Positions 1 to 8,418 of a stretch of DNA of 64,000 bases are shown in pieces. How positions within the stretch are numbered: position 1 is the first letter of the stretch; each line of letters begins with the position of its first letter. The stretch lies in NCBI GenBank assembly GCA_021443545.1, contig JABUTU010000022.1, positions 1-64,000 of the forward strand, given 5' to 3'. This DNA comes from Marinilabiliaceae bacterium. GTDB lineage: Bacteria > Bacteroidota > Bacteroidia > Bacteroidales > Marinilabiliaceae. A model generated the notes under the pieces. It saw only the letters and a program-made list of their open reading frames with translations. It was not told where the DNA came from and ran no database searches. The translations under genes and the position numbers were made by a program.

Positions 1-123
1 GCTGAGGGCGAACGAGAGAAAGCAATTGACATTGCGAAGAAGATGCTACAATGCAACATTCCCATTGAGACTATCACATTGACAACAGGTCTTACTAAAG
101 AGGAGATTAGTGGCATTCAATAG
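1..123 (+). CDS. Rpn-family nuclease/transposase, C-terminal end only
   Basis: The reading frame is open from the window edge and ends with TAG at 121-123, giving the last 40 residues of a protein. The tail (KAIDIAKKML..IPIETI..TGL) resembles the tail of the complete Rpn-type protein at 14610-15551 (AVSDMAKNMLAKGIPIEQV..ITGI), so I infer another member of the recombination-promoting nuclease (PD-(D/E)XK) family. Members of this family usually end in such a short helical region after an AEG/EGR repeat linker. The catalytic domain is outside the window. Confidence 0.6.
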   Translation, partial: AEGEREKAIDIAKKMLQCNIPIETITLTTGLTKEEISGIQ

Positions 124-157
124 ATTCAACATCAACTGACGAAATGAGTAAACGCCA

Positions 158-192
158 AAACGCCCAGCGAAGTAGGTCTTCGCCGGGCGTTT
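158..192. terminator. bidirectional hairpin terminator
   Basis: A 15-bp inverted repeat with one mismatch (arms at 158-172 and 178-192, 5-nt loop) starts with AAACGCCC and ends with GGGCGTTT. A T-rich run follows on the plus side. It lies between the end of the Rpn fragment and the convergent end of the LolA gene, so it can serve both transcripts. Confidence 0.75.
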
Positions 193-227
193 GATATTTT
201 TAGATAGGGCGTTTATAAAACCATATC

Positions 228-854
228 TTATTTTTTCTTCTTAGCTACAACGTATGTTGAGGCTGGAATCTCCTTGTTGAGAACCTTGTTTTGTAGTTCG
301 TAGATTGTATACGAGCCATCCTCCTCGTTAAGACGGATAGAGACCAATGTAAAGTCGTTCTTATCGTAGCGTAGTTCGAGACTCACCACGTCTGAACGTC
401 CCACCTTATAATCAACGTCGATAGTATAGACAATATGTTTAGCGCCCTTCTCAGTATTTTTCAGCGTACCATCGAGCGAGGCTACATCGCCCTTCAGACA
501 TTTCAGCAGTGTAGAGGCGAGATCCTCGACATGTTTGTTTGTTGCCTTCAGACTACGAACTTTTCCTTTGTTTCCGACCGAGACAGAACTCTCATTAATG
601 ACGAATATTTCGCCGTTTTCATATACCATCGAGAGTTGTGAGGGCTTAGAGTAGTTAAAAGTGCCTTTAGAAACCGCTGCTTCGGCCATAAACTCCATCT
701 TTTGGGTACGTTCAAAAGGACACTGTATGGTAGTTATTTTTTCATTAGCTGATGCAACCTGCTTGATAGAGGCATCGGTAGCGTTCTTAAGCTGAGCCAT
801 GCAGACTGCCGAGAGAGCAGCCATAGAGACAACAAGAGCAAAAATGCGTTTCAT
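228..854 (-). CDS. LolA-like periplasmic lipoprotein carrier
   Basis: This 208-residue protein begins with a clear signal peptide (about residues 1-20, ending AVCMAQ) and continues as a beta-rich LolA/LolB-type domain (pattern 'F..TQKMEFMAEAAVSKGTF.Y.KP..L.M'). LolA proteins shuttle lipoproteins or other acyl-bearing molecules across the periplasm. It lies 17 bp downstream of the FAD oxidoreductase at 872-2365, in the same direction, so the two probably form an operon. In Bacteroidota a LolA-like protein beside a desaturase-like oxidoreductase also occurs in aryl-polyene/flexirubin-type clusters. No other cluster gene is adjacent here, so that link is only a suggestion. The main housekeeping LolA could equally be meant. 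Confidence 0.75.
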   Translation of the reverse strand: MKRIFALVVSMAALSAVCMAQLKNATDASIKQVASANEKITTIQCPFERTQKMEFMAEAAVSKGTFNYSKPSQLSMVYENGEIFVINESSVSVGNKGKVRSLKATNKHVEDLASTLLKCLKGDVASLDGTLKNTEKGAKHIVYTIDVDYKVGRSDVVSLELRYDKNDFTLVSIRLNEEDGSYTIYELQNKVLNKEIPASTYVVAKKKK

Positions 855-871
855 TATTCTGATTGTTTAAA

Positions 872-2365
872 TTACTTACTTATTATTGCTGCGACTCTCT
901 CTGGTCCGAGCAACTCCGCGCACGTGAAGAGCGAGGTCATGCTTGTTCCGAGAATGCCATGCAGATTCAGGCTCTGACCTGTCAGATAGAGGTTATCAAC
1001 AGGAGTTCGTGGTGTCAGAAGAGTAAACATAAGATTGTTAAAATCCTTCTGAATACCATAGGCTGAACCTTGTGGCGTCGAGGTGTACGACGTATAGGTC
1101 AGAGGAGAAGATGTATAAACATTTTCGATAGCTGCCGACAATCCTGGGATACAAGTCGCGGCAAGCTCTATACTTCTCTCGGCGACATCACGTTTGAGAG
1201 CCTCGTAGTCGTCTCCTCTATGAGCAATATCCGTGCCAAACCATCTCTCAACCCTACTCCAATGCATAGGCACGAGGATATCGATGTTACGGGCAAAAGG
1301 TGATTTGGCATCTTCGTTTGGAGCGTAGCTGACGAGAGCAGAGCGAATGGTGTCGTCTGTTGCCAGGCAATCATTAATATGCCATACGTCGGGCTTGGTA
1401 TAAATATACTTGTTATGGTTTTGATATGGCACCATACCATCTTTCAGAATGAGAGATGTGGTGAAGATACCGAATGTATTTGCTATAGAAGATATACGTT
1501 TTCTGTATATTTTTCTGACCAATCCGCTCCCTTCCATCAGCGCCATTGTTGCTGCTGGGTGTATATCGCTAATGAAACTCGTTGCCTCGATTGTCTCACT
1601 GCCATTAATCTCGAGAGCCGAGGCATGACCCTCAGTTCCGAGAATCTGAGTCACCCTTGCACGACGCAACACCTTACCACCGCGCGACTCGATTCCCCTT
1701 CGCAGTTGCTCTGCTATCTGCATACCACCGCCGCGGATGCGATAGGCACTCTGAACGAATGAGGAGGTAATCTGTGCGAATGTATAGAGAGGGAGTTTTT
1801 CGGCGTTCAGCTCCATCTTGAGAGCAGGACCCGAGATGACATCGATGATGAGAGAATCCGTAAATATACTATGGAGATAATCATAAGCCCCTTGAGCGAA
1901 GAGCGACTGGCTGAAGAGCTGCTCCGCCTCGCGTGGCTTAAGGCTGTTCCAAATATTATCGGCCACACTACGAAGAAGCTCAACCCACTTATCAATACCA
2001 TCTGACTGGTGAGGGAAGTATCTACGGAGAGCACTTTGGTAGTTCTCATAGCCCTGAGGTATGGCGAAGTGCTTACCCTCTATGACAACCTCATCAGCGC
2101 ACTCCACATCCATCTTGACAAAAGGAAGAGATAGCAAATCGTAATATGAGAAGAGACGATGAAGAATCTGACCCTCATCCAGTCCACCAATATAGTGGAA
2201 ACCCGTATCAATAGGAAGGCCATCACGACGATAAGTCTGCAAGCATCCGCCGATAAGAGCATCCTGCTCAACGACACATACCGACAAACCATTATCGGCG
2301 AGAATGTAGGCACACTGCAAGCCCCCAAGACCTGCGCCGACTATTGCAACGTCATACTTAACCAT
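872..2365 (-). CDS. NAD(P)/FAD-dependent oxidoreductase, phytoene-desaturase/retinol-saturase type
   Basis: The N-terminus carries a dinucleotide-binding fold with G10-x-G12-x-x-G15, followed by the acidic strand end and the GG motif (IGGCLQTY..G), as in the CrtI/phytoene desaturase and all-trans-retinol 13,14-reductase family. Length (497 residues) fits that family. The substrate cannot be read from sequence; such enzymes reduce or desaturate polyene or other lipid substrates. I chose ATG at 2365 rather than the in-frame ATG at 2386. The upstream seven codons contain a promoter -7 box (TATCTTTG), and the Rossmann motif normally begins only a few residues from the start. It is the first gene of an operon with the LolA-like gene. 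Confidence 0.75.
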   Translation of the reverse strand: MVKYDVAIVGAGLGGLQCAYILADNGLSVCVVEQDALIGGCLQTYRRDGLPIDTGFHYIGGLDEGQILHRLFSYYDLLSLPFVKMDVECADEVVIEGKHFAIPQGYENYQSALRRYFPHQSDGIDKWVELLRSVADNIWNSLKPREAEQLFSQSLFAQGAYDYLHSIFTDSLIIDVISGPALKMELNAEKLPLYTFAQITSSFVQSAYRIRGGGMQIAEQLRRGIESRGGKVLRRARVTQILGTEGHASALEINGSETIEATSFISDIHPAATMALMEGSGLVRKIYRKRISSIANTFGIFTTSLILKDGMVPYQNHNKYIYTKPDVWHINDCLATDDTIRSALVSYAPNEDAKSPFARNIDILVPMHWSRVERWFGTDIAHRGDDYEALKRDVAERSIELAATCIPGLSAAIENVYTSSPLTYTSYTSTPQGSAYGIQKDFNNLMFTLLTPRTPVDNLYLTGQSLNLHGILGTSMTSLFTCAELLGPERVAAIISK

Positions 2366-2373
2366 TTCGGATG

Positions 2374-2381
2374 CAAAGATA
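2374..2381 (-). promoter_or_regulatory. -7 box (TAnnTTTG) of the oxidoreductase/lolA operon
   Basis: The minus strand reads TATCTTTG, the Bacteroidota -7 consensus. It ends only 8 nt before the chosen ATG at 2365, so the predicted mRNA has a very short leader or none. I found no good -33 TTTG at the usual distance. Confidence 0.5.
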
Positions 2382-2504
2382 GACAAACGAAATGAAAAAC
2401 AGACTTTCAGAGAGCATTTTTAGAGGTTACTGACAACTACGAATACACATCTGATAAGAATTGAATAGAAAGAGCTTGAACTTACAGCCATTTTCACGCA
2501 TATA

Positions 2505-2536
2505 GTTGCTGATATCACAAATAATCTGTACTTTCG
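2505..2536 (+). promoter_or_regulatory. probable promoter of map
   Basis: A GTTG at 2505-2508 is followed after 20 nt by TACTTTCG at 2529-2536, one base off the Bacteroidota -7 consensus TAnnTTTG. The map start codon is 45 nt further on. The region 2387-2581 is the divergent intergenic space; I see nothing else in it. Confidence 0.4.
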
Positions 2537-2581
2537 TATCGAAGTTCAGAAAGACAAATAGAGACACAGAAAAATATAGAA

Positions 2582-3436
2582 ATGGGAATATTCAAGAATC
2601 GATGGGTAGTGGAGAAAGGCAAGCCACTGACCGAGATGGATAAGAAGATATTAGCTGCCCAGAAACAGGGACATAAAGTACCGACGAGAAAGCTTATCAA
2701 GACCGAAGAACAGATTGAAGGCATTCGCCGCAGTGGCGTTATCAATACAGGCATTCTTGACATGATCACCGCTGAGATAAAAGAGGGTATGACGACATGG
2801 GATCTGGACGAGCTAATTGGGCAATACACAGCCGACCATGGAGCCATATCTGCATGCATGGGATATGAAGGATATCCGCGCTACTCATGCATATCCATTG
2901 ATGATGTGGTATGTCATGGCATTCCCGACAAGAAGAGTATATTACGGCCTGGCATGATAGTCAACGTTGATGTATCCACCATCCTTGACGGCTACTTCAG
3001 TGATGCTTCGCGCATGTTCATCATAGGAGAGACGACAGAGGAGAAACAGCGCCTGGTTGACGTTGCCAAGGAGTGCCTTATGGTTGGCATGCAAGCAGCC
3101 AAGCCCTATTCGTACGTTGGCGACATAGGCTTTGCCGTGCAGTGTCATGCACAGAAAAACGGTTATTCGGTTGTTCGTGAGTTATGCGGACATGGCGTAG
3201 GATTAGAGTTTCATGAAGAGCCAGAGGTGACGCACTATGGTCGGCCCAAGACAGGCATGCTCCTTGTCCCTGGCATGGTTTTCACGATAGAACCAATGAT
3301 TAATATGGGAACTATGCACGTTCACTTCTCGCAAGTGGATGGGTGGACAGTCACGACACTCGACCACCAGCCATCGGCGCAGTGGGAACACACCTTCGTG
3401 ATGCGTGAGACAGGCCTTGAAATTCTCACTCATTAA
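2582..3436 (+). CDS. map: methionine aminopeptidase, type I
   Basis: The protein removes the initiator methionine from new proteins in the cytoplasm, using two metal ions. All five metal ligands of the pita-bread fold are visible: D130, D141 (in DGYFSDAS), H204 (GHGVG), E237 (TIEPM) and E269 (WEHT), plus the substrate-binding H112 (CHGIP). It is 284 residues long, with an N-terminal extension of about 35 residues before the core that I recall in Bacteroidota homologues. It starts a long co-directional gene run; the next gene begins 14 bp after its stop codon. Confidence 0.95.
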   Translation: MGIFKNRWVVEKGKPLTEMDKKILAAQKQGHKVPTRKLIKTEEQIEGIRRSGVINTGILDMITAEIKEGMTTWDLDELIGQYTADHGAISACMGYEGYPRYSCISIDDVVCHGIPDKKSILRPGMIVNVDVSTILDGYFSDASRMFIIGETTEEKQRLVDVAKECLMVGMQAAKPYSYVGDIGFAVQCHAQKNGYSVVRELCGHGVGLEFHEEPEVTHYGRPKTGMLLVPGMVFTIEPMINMGTMHVHFSQVDGWTVTTLDHQPSAQWEHTFVMRETGLEILTH

Positions 3437-3450
3437 GAGCAGACCGACTA

Positions 3451-5322
3451 ATGAAGAGGCTCAGCACCCTACTCCTTCTTCTGATATACATAAGTATATG
3501 TTTTGGACAGATTCCATCTTCTGAAGCGTATCAGCTTCGTTTCTATGCCAGCATTGGATATGAGCCTATAGCCAATATGGGCAGTATCGACGTAGGGCTG
3601 ATAGACCAATGGCGATACACCGATGACGATGGAGAGGAGGAGAATAGCCAGACAGAAGGGAGGCAAGCCATCGACTTCATGAGACGCTATTATGACAATA
3701 TTTACATAGCCCATCCGTCAGTATTACGTAACTGGAATCCACCCTCACACCTCGTAGTAGTTGCCAATTCGATTAAAGGCATCTCAGATGTTGTTGGCGA
3801 GATTATCAAATATCGTTCGATAGAGAGCAAGCACACACGCATCATACTGCTCACCACCAGTCGCATACGAATGGAGAACCACAAAGCCGTCGAAGAGCTA
3901 TTCCAGCAGTTTGACGCTCTCTATGAGACAGATGCGATAGGACGAGAGGCCTGCGACCTTCTCACCCAGGCCTTTTGGGGAGGCAGAGAAATCAGCGAGT
4001 GCTCAGATAACAACCTTTGGAATAGCAACCGACTCTTTCCACGCACACAAAAGAAGACACGTTTGGCCTATCTGACCCAGACGGGAGAAGAGATAAGAGC
4101 GATAGAGAGCAAGATCGATGAGATAGCCCAAGAGGCGATAAGTGCTGGCGCCACACCAGGAATAAGCATCATAGTGGCACGCAAAGGCGTGGTAATCATT
4201 GACAAGCAATATGGCTACACGACCTACGAGAAGGAGACCGCAGTTGACAGTCGCACCCTCTACGACATCGCCTCGCTAAGCAAGATTGTCGGCACCCTGC
4301 CCCACGTGATACGTCTCTTCGACCGAGGCGAGCTCAACGCCCAGCAACGGCTTAGCGATGTTTTGGGACTCAAGGGATGGCAAGGCGAGATCAGAGTCGG
4401 ACAGCTGCTCCTACACACCAGTGGGCTGCCCGCCGGAGTGCCAGTCTTTGCCCTTGCCATTGACTCAGCAACATTCACGCCACCACTCTACTCCCGTCAG
4501 CGCAAAAAAGGATTTCAGAAAAAGATAGGAAGCAACCTCTACATCAACGATGAAGTCAGACTGCGCGAGGGACTCTTCAACGACATACGGGATGATGTAT
4601 TTCACCTGCCAGTGACATCCAAACTATGGGCATCCGACACATTACGCAACCGCATTTGGAGGCATATCGCAGCACTATCTCCGATGAATAAATCGTACAG
4701 ATACAGCGACATAAACTTTCTCTATTTGCAGCGGATTATCGAAAAGAAGCGCAACAAAACCATAGATGAACTCTTTGAAAGTGAGATAGCCAAACCTCTT
4801 GGACTGCGACGCATTCTGTATAAGCCCTCCCGCAGCTACCGCATCAGCGAGATATCACCGACAGCCAACGACACCTACTACAGGAGAGAGCAGATATGGA
4901 GTACACCTCATGACGAAGTAGCAGCTGCCATGGGCGGTGTTGCTGGCAATGCTGGACTCTTTGCTACAGCGAACGAACTGGTTAAGATAGGGCAGATGTT
5001 TCTCAACGGAGGTAGCTACGGAGGAGTCAAGCTATTTGAGAGTTCCACATTCGACCAGTTCATAACACGTCATGACACTCATTGTCGTCGAGGCTATGGC
5101 TTCGATATGCCAGAAAGACAAAACAATAAAAAGAGCCCCGTTCCCGACAAACTACCCAAGACATCATTCGGGCATACAGGCTTTACAGGCACAATGATGT
5201 GGATTGACCCAGAGAGTGAAACAATATTTGTTTTTCTAAGCAACCGCATCTATACATCGGTGGATAACAGCAAGATAACCAAGTTAAACATCCGCTCACG
5301 CATCCTTGAGGAGTTGTTTTGA
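3451..5322 (+). CDS. secreted serine hydrolase (beta-lactamase/DD-peptidase fold) with GH3-like N-terminal remnant
   Basis: Residues 1-20 form a signal peptide. From about residue 215 the protein is a class C beta-lactamase-type serine hydrolase. It has the SxxK motif S275-L-S-K278 (in DIASLSK), a YSD motif (YSDINF) in place of YxN, and HTG (GHTGFTG) near the C-terminus. Such enzymes act on peptidoglycan or esters in the periplasm. Residues about 75-190 resemble the C-terminal alpha/beta sandwich of family 3 glycoside hydrolases (LVVVANSI..; TRIILLTTS; ALY; FWGG). In Bacteroidota this hydrolase is often fused behind a complete GH3 enzyme of about 1,000 residues in total. Here the GH3 catalytic barrel is absent, so the N-terminal part is probably a leftover. 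The physiological substrate is unknown. Confidence 0.8.
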   Translation: MKRLSTLLLLLIYISICFGQIPSSEAYQLRFYASIGYEPIANMGSIDVGLIDQWRYTDDDGEEENSQTEGRQAIDFMRRYYDNIYIAHPSVLRNWNPPSHLVVVANSIKGISDVVGEIIKYRSIESKHTRIILLTTSRIRMENHKAVEELFQQFDALYETDAIGREACDLLTQAFWGGREISECSDNNLWNSNRLFPRTQKKTRLAYLTQTGEEIRAIESKIDEIAQEAISAGATPGISIIVARKGVVIIDKQYGYTTYEKETAVDSRTLYDIASLSKIVGTLPHVIRLFDRGELNAQQRLSDVLGLKGWQGEIRVGQLLLHTSGLPAGVPVFALAIDSATFTPPLYSRQRKKGFQKKIGSNLYINDEVRLREGLFNDIRDDVFHLPVTSKLWASDTLRNRIWRHIAALSPMNKSYRYSDINFLYLQRIIEKKRNKTIDELFESEIAKPLGLRRILYKPSRSYRISEISPTANDTYYRREQIWSTPHDEVAAAMGGVAGNAGLFATANELVKIGQMFLNGGSYGGVKLFESSTFDQFITRHDTHCRRGYGFDMPERQNNKKSPVPDKLPKTSFGHTGFTGTMMWIDPESETIFVFLSNRIYTSVDNSKITKLNIRSRILEELF

Positions 5323-5348
5323 TAAAACAAATAATATAGTTAATTTTG
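5318..5348 (+). promoter_or_regulatory. promoter before the TPR gene
   Basis: TTTG at 5318-5321, then exactly 19 nt, then TAATTTTG at 5341-5348: a full match to the Bacteroidota promoter consensus. It overlaps the end of the upstream hydrolase gene and places the transcript start near 5354. That excludes the in-frame TTG at 5346 as a start codon. Confidence 0.65.
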
Positions 5349-5375
5349 AACGCAAAACAGAAGAATCAAGCCTTA

Positions 5376-8300
5376 ATGAGACGACTTCTTATAACACTCA
5401 GCATCTGCACGCTGACCATAGGACACATCCATGGACAGACTGGTGCAGATATCATTTCGCTACCGGAGCATCACTACGATGATGCGCAACTACTCTTAGA
5501 CGCCACCCTATTTGGGGCGGGACGTATGGAAAGCTCACTCTTCACAGAGCGATTCAGCGCTGACGAAAGCATCTTGACCGAGCATAGTGCTTTTGACAAA
5601 GCCATTGCTGCCAAGGATGCATGGCATGGCGATGCAATCGGACTGATGAAGGAGTTTCTAAGCAACTATCCGCAGAGCAATCGTCGCGACGACATGCTCT
5701 ATCACATAGGCGACCTGACGCTCAAACAAGGAAGCGTCGGTGGAGCATTGCGCTGGTTCGAAAAGGTCAAGGAAAAACGGCTCACAACAAGTCTCAAAGA
5801 CGAATTCTTTTTCAAGAAGGGATATTGTCTTTTCATGCGAGGCAAACACAAACTCGGCCTTGCGCAGTTCGACAAGTTGACGTCGAGCAACCAGTATACA
5901 TCGTCAGTAAAGTATTATCGGGCACACGTCGACTATGAGGAGGGCAACTTAAACGCCGCTCTCAAGTCGTTTGCAGATCTTGAGAAAGACCCAGTCTTCA
6001 AGGATGTAGCCCCCTACTATATAGCCCACATCCTCTACCTGCAAGGCTCCTACACAGAGGCAATACGCTATGCACAGCCATTAGTGGCCAATGGTGGCAA
6101 CAAAGACGAAGGGATGATACGCATTCTTGCCGATTGCCATTTCAACCTTGCACAATGGGATAACGCCTTACAATATTACAATACACTTCTGAAAAAAGTG
6201 GGCAATAAAGCACTTCGAGCCGACTATTACCATGCAGGTATCACATGCTATAAGATAAACAAATACGCCGATGCCATACCCCATCTCACGCAAGTGACTA
6301 AAGAGAAAGATGAACTTGGACAAAACGCATATTACCATCTTGCAGACTGTTATCTCAAGACTGGTGACAAAGCGAAAGCCCGTATGGCGTTTGAATCAGC
6401 ATCCAACCTCAAATTTGACCGAGCAATACAAGAGGATTCCCACTTCAACAAAATCAAGTTGGCATACGAGCTCAACTTCCTGCCTTTCAACGATATCATA
6501 TCGCAATTTGTTGAATTCACAGAGCTCTACCCTAATTCCGACAAGAAGGACGAGTGTTACGACATAATGAGTAAGGCCTTTGTGACGAATAAGAACTACG
6601 ACAAAGCGCTCAAGACACTCAGCAAGATACAGCATAAGAACCTTGCCGTCTATACGCTCATGCAGCGACTTGCCTTCTACCGAGGCCTGGAGCTCTACAC
6701 AGATGCCAGGTATGGAGACGCCATCGACCTATTCAACCAAAGTATCAGCTACGGACAGTATGATGCGAAGATCAAAGCTCGTTCGTACTACTGGAAAGGA
6801 GAGAGTCTCTATCGTCAGAACAAGACAGACGAGGCCTACGAGCAATATTTCACATTCATCAACGCCTATTCTGCTTCAGAACTGGAAGAGTTCACAACAG
6901 CTCACTACAACATAGCATATACGCGTTTCAATAAAAAGCGCTATAACGATGCAAAGCAGTGGTTCATCAAATATGTCTCGCTCAACGTCAAGGACAAACG
7001 TCTACTGGCGGATGCCTACAACCGACTTGGCGACTGCATGTATGCTGACCGCAATTTCCGGGTAGCCATTGAGAATTACGACAAGGCACTTGCTGCGTCG
7101 GCAGCCAATGGAGACTACTCGATGCTCCAGCGTGCCATCTGTATAGGTTTCACACAGAACAACGAAGTCAAGATTAAAGAGCTGAAGAGCCTCATTGAGA
7201 AGTATCCTAAGTCACGTCTGTGCGGACACGCCTACTATGAGATTGCAAGGGCACACGTCGCACTTGAGCAAATTACAGATGCCATATACAACTTCAAGGT
7301 TGTCAAGGAGCGCTATCCAAAGAGCAGCCTGGCATCCAAGTCAATGCTTCAGCTCGGACTTCTCTACTATAACAATTCGGAGTATGACAATTCGATGGCC
7401 TTCTACAAACGCGTTATCAATGAGTATCCATCAACACCTGAAGCGGCCGATGCGTTGGCAGGACTTCGCAATGTCTATATGGAGCTTGGCGACTTCGATG
7501 GCTATATGGCATATACCAAGACCTTAGGTGCTTTTGCCCGTATGGACTCACAGGAGCAGGATTCGCTTATGTTTGTATCGGCACAACGGCTATACTTCAA
7601 GGGCGACAAGAAGGGAGCGATTAGCGGTCTGCAACGTTACCTCGGTCAATTTCCCGACGGACGTAACGTGACGGGAGCCAACTTCTACCTTGCTGAGTGC
7701 TATTACGACGATGGTGATTTAGAAAAAGCCCTGTCATCATATCAGTTTGTAACAGAACAGCCACGCTCACTCTTCTCAGAAGATGCTTTGATACGAACAG
7801 GAGGCATGCTCTTCAACAGAGCGTCATACGGAGATGCGCTCAAGACATTTGAACGGCTCGAAGAGGAGGCAGAAGTTCCGAACAACAGGATTGAAGCCAT
7901 AATCGGGCAGATGCGATGCGCAGAGAAGATTGGCGACAATGAGAAGTGCCTATCGGGAGCCGATAAGGTCATTGCCATGGAAGAGACAACCCCCGAAATA
8001 CTACGCGAAGCTAAATATCTAAAGGCCAAAACATTGCACTATATGAAGCGCGATACCGAGGCTCTACCTCTCTGGAGAGAGCTTGCTGAGAGTACCGTGA
8101 CAGAGGAGGGAGCCGAGTCGAAGTATCTCATTGCACAATATCTGTACGACAATAACGATGCCGAAAGGGCAGAAAAGGAGATATTCGACTATATAGAGAA
8201 GGGCACACCCCACCAATATTGGCTGGCACGCAGTTTCGTTCTGCTTGCAGACATATATCATTTGCGCGGTGACGACTTCCAGGCTCGTCAATATCTTGAG

Positions 8301-8399
8301 AGTCTGCAAGAGAGTTATAAGGCTGAAGACGATATAAGAGAGATGATAGAGCAACGCATTGAGACATGGCATGCTGGAACATCATCATTGGATATGTAG
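5376..8399 (+). CDS. large secreted tetratricopeptide-repeat protein
   Basis: After a signal peptide (MRRLLITLSICTLTIGHIHG) the roughly 1,007-residue protein consists almost wholly of TPR-type helical pairs (for example G-x-L..A..F....P, YYNNSEYDNSMAFYKRVINEYP, and several AYY.A..Y motifs). It resembles the long periplasmic TPR proteins of Bacteroidota, which act as protein-protein scaffolds at the envelope. The ATG at 5376 was chosen because it creates the signal peptide and lies 28 nt after a perfect promoter. The next gene encodes an outer-membrane barrel; this order suggests that the two work together, for example in outer-membrane assembly or transport. Function is not established from sequence. 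Confidence 0.8.
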   Translation: MRRLLITLSICTLTIGHIHGQTGADIISLPEHHYDDAQLLLDATLFGAGRMESSLFTERFSADESILTEHSAFDKAIAAKDAWHGDAIGLMKEFLSNYPQSNRRDDMLYHIGDLTLKQGSVGGALRWFEKVKEKRLTTSLKDEFFFKKGYCLFMRGKHKLGLAQFDKLTSSNQYTSSVKYYRAHVDYEEGNLNAALKSFADLEKDPVFKDVAPYYIAHILYLQGSYTEAIRYAQPLVANGGNKDEGMIRILADCHFNLAQWDNALQYYNTLLKKVGNKALRADYYHAGITCYKINKYADAIPHLTQVTKEKDELGQNAYYHLADCYLKTGDKAKARMAFESASNLKFDRAIQEDSHFNKIKLAYELNFLPFNDIISQFVEFTELYPNSDKKDECYDIMSKAFVTNKNYDKALKTLSKIQHKNLAVYTLMQRLAFYRGLELYTDARYGDAIDLFNQSISYGQYDAKIKARSYYWKGESLYRQNKTDEAYEQYFTFINAYSASELEEFTTAHYNIAYTRFNKKRYNDAKQWFIKYVSLNVKDKRLLADAYNRLGDCMYADRNFRVAIENYDKALAASAANGDYSMLQRAICIGFTQNNEVKIKELKSLIEKYPKSRLCGHAYYEIARAHVALEQITDAIYNFKVVKERYPKSSLASKSMLQLGLLYYNNSEYDNSMAFYKRVINEYPSTPEAADALAGLRNVYMELGDFDGYMAYTKTLGAFARMDSQEQDSLMFVSAQRLYFKGDKKGAISGLQRYLGQFPDGRNVTGANFYLAECYYDDGDLEKALSSYQFVTEQPRSLFSEDALIRTGGMLFNRASYGDALKTFERLEEEAEVPNNRIEAIIGQMRCAEKIGDNEKCLSGADKVIAMEETTPEILREAKYLKAKTLHYMKRDTEALPLWRELAESTVTEEGAESKYLIAQYLYDNNDAERAEKEIFDYIEKGTPHQYWLARSFVLLADIYHLRGDDFQARQYLESLQESYKAEDDIREMIEQRIETWHAGTSSLDM

Positions 8400-8418
8400 T
8401 GTAACGAATGGAAAGAAG

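Noticed and set aside
872..2386. Aryl-polyene or flexirubin gene cluster based on oxidoreductase plus LolA and the KAS gene
   Set aside because: No ACP, dehydratase, ammonia-lyase or acyltransferase genes are adjacent, and the KAS gene is 26 kb away.
8359..8418. N-terminal extension of the barrel protein from ATG 8359
   Set aside because: It lies inside the end of the TPR gene, adds residues without signal-peptide character, and ATG 8419 gives a normal signal peptide.
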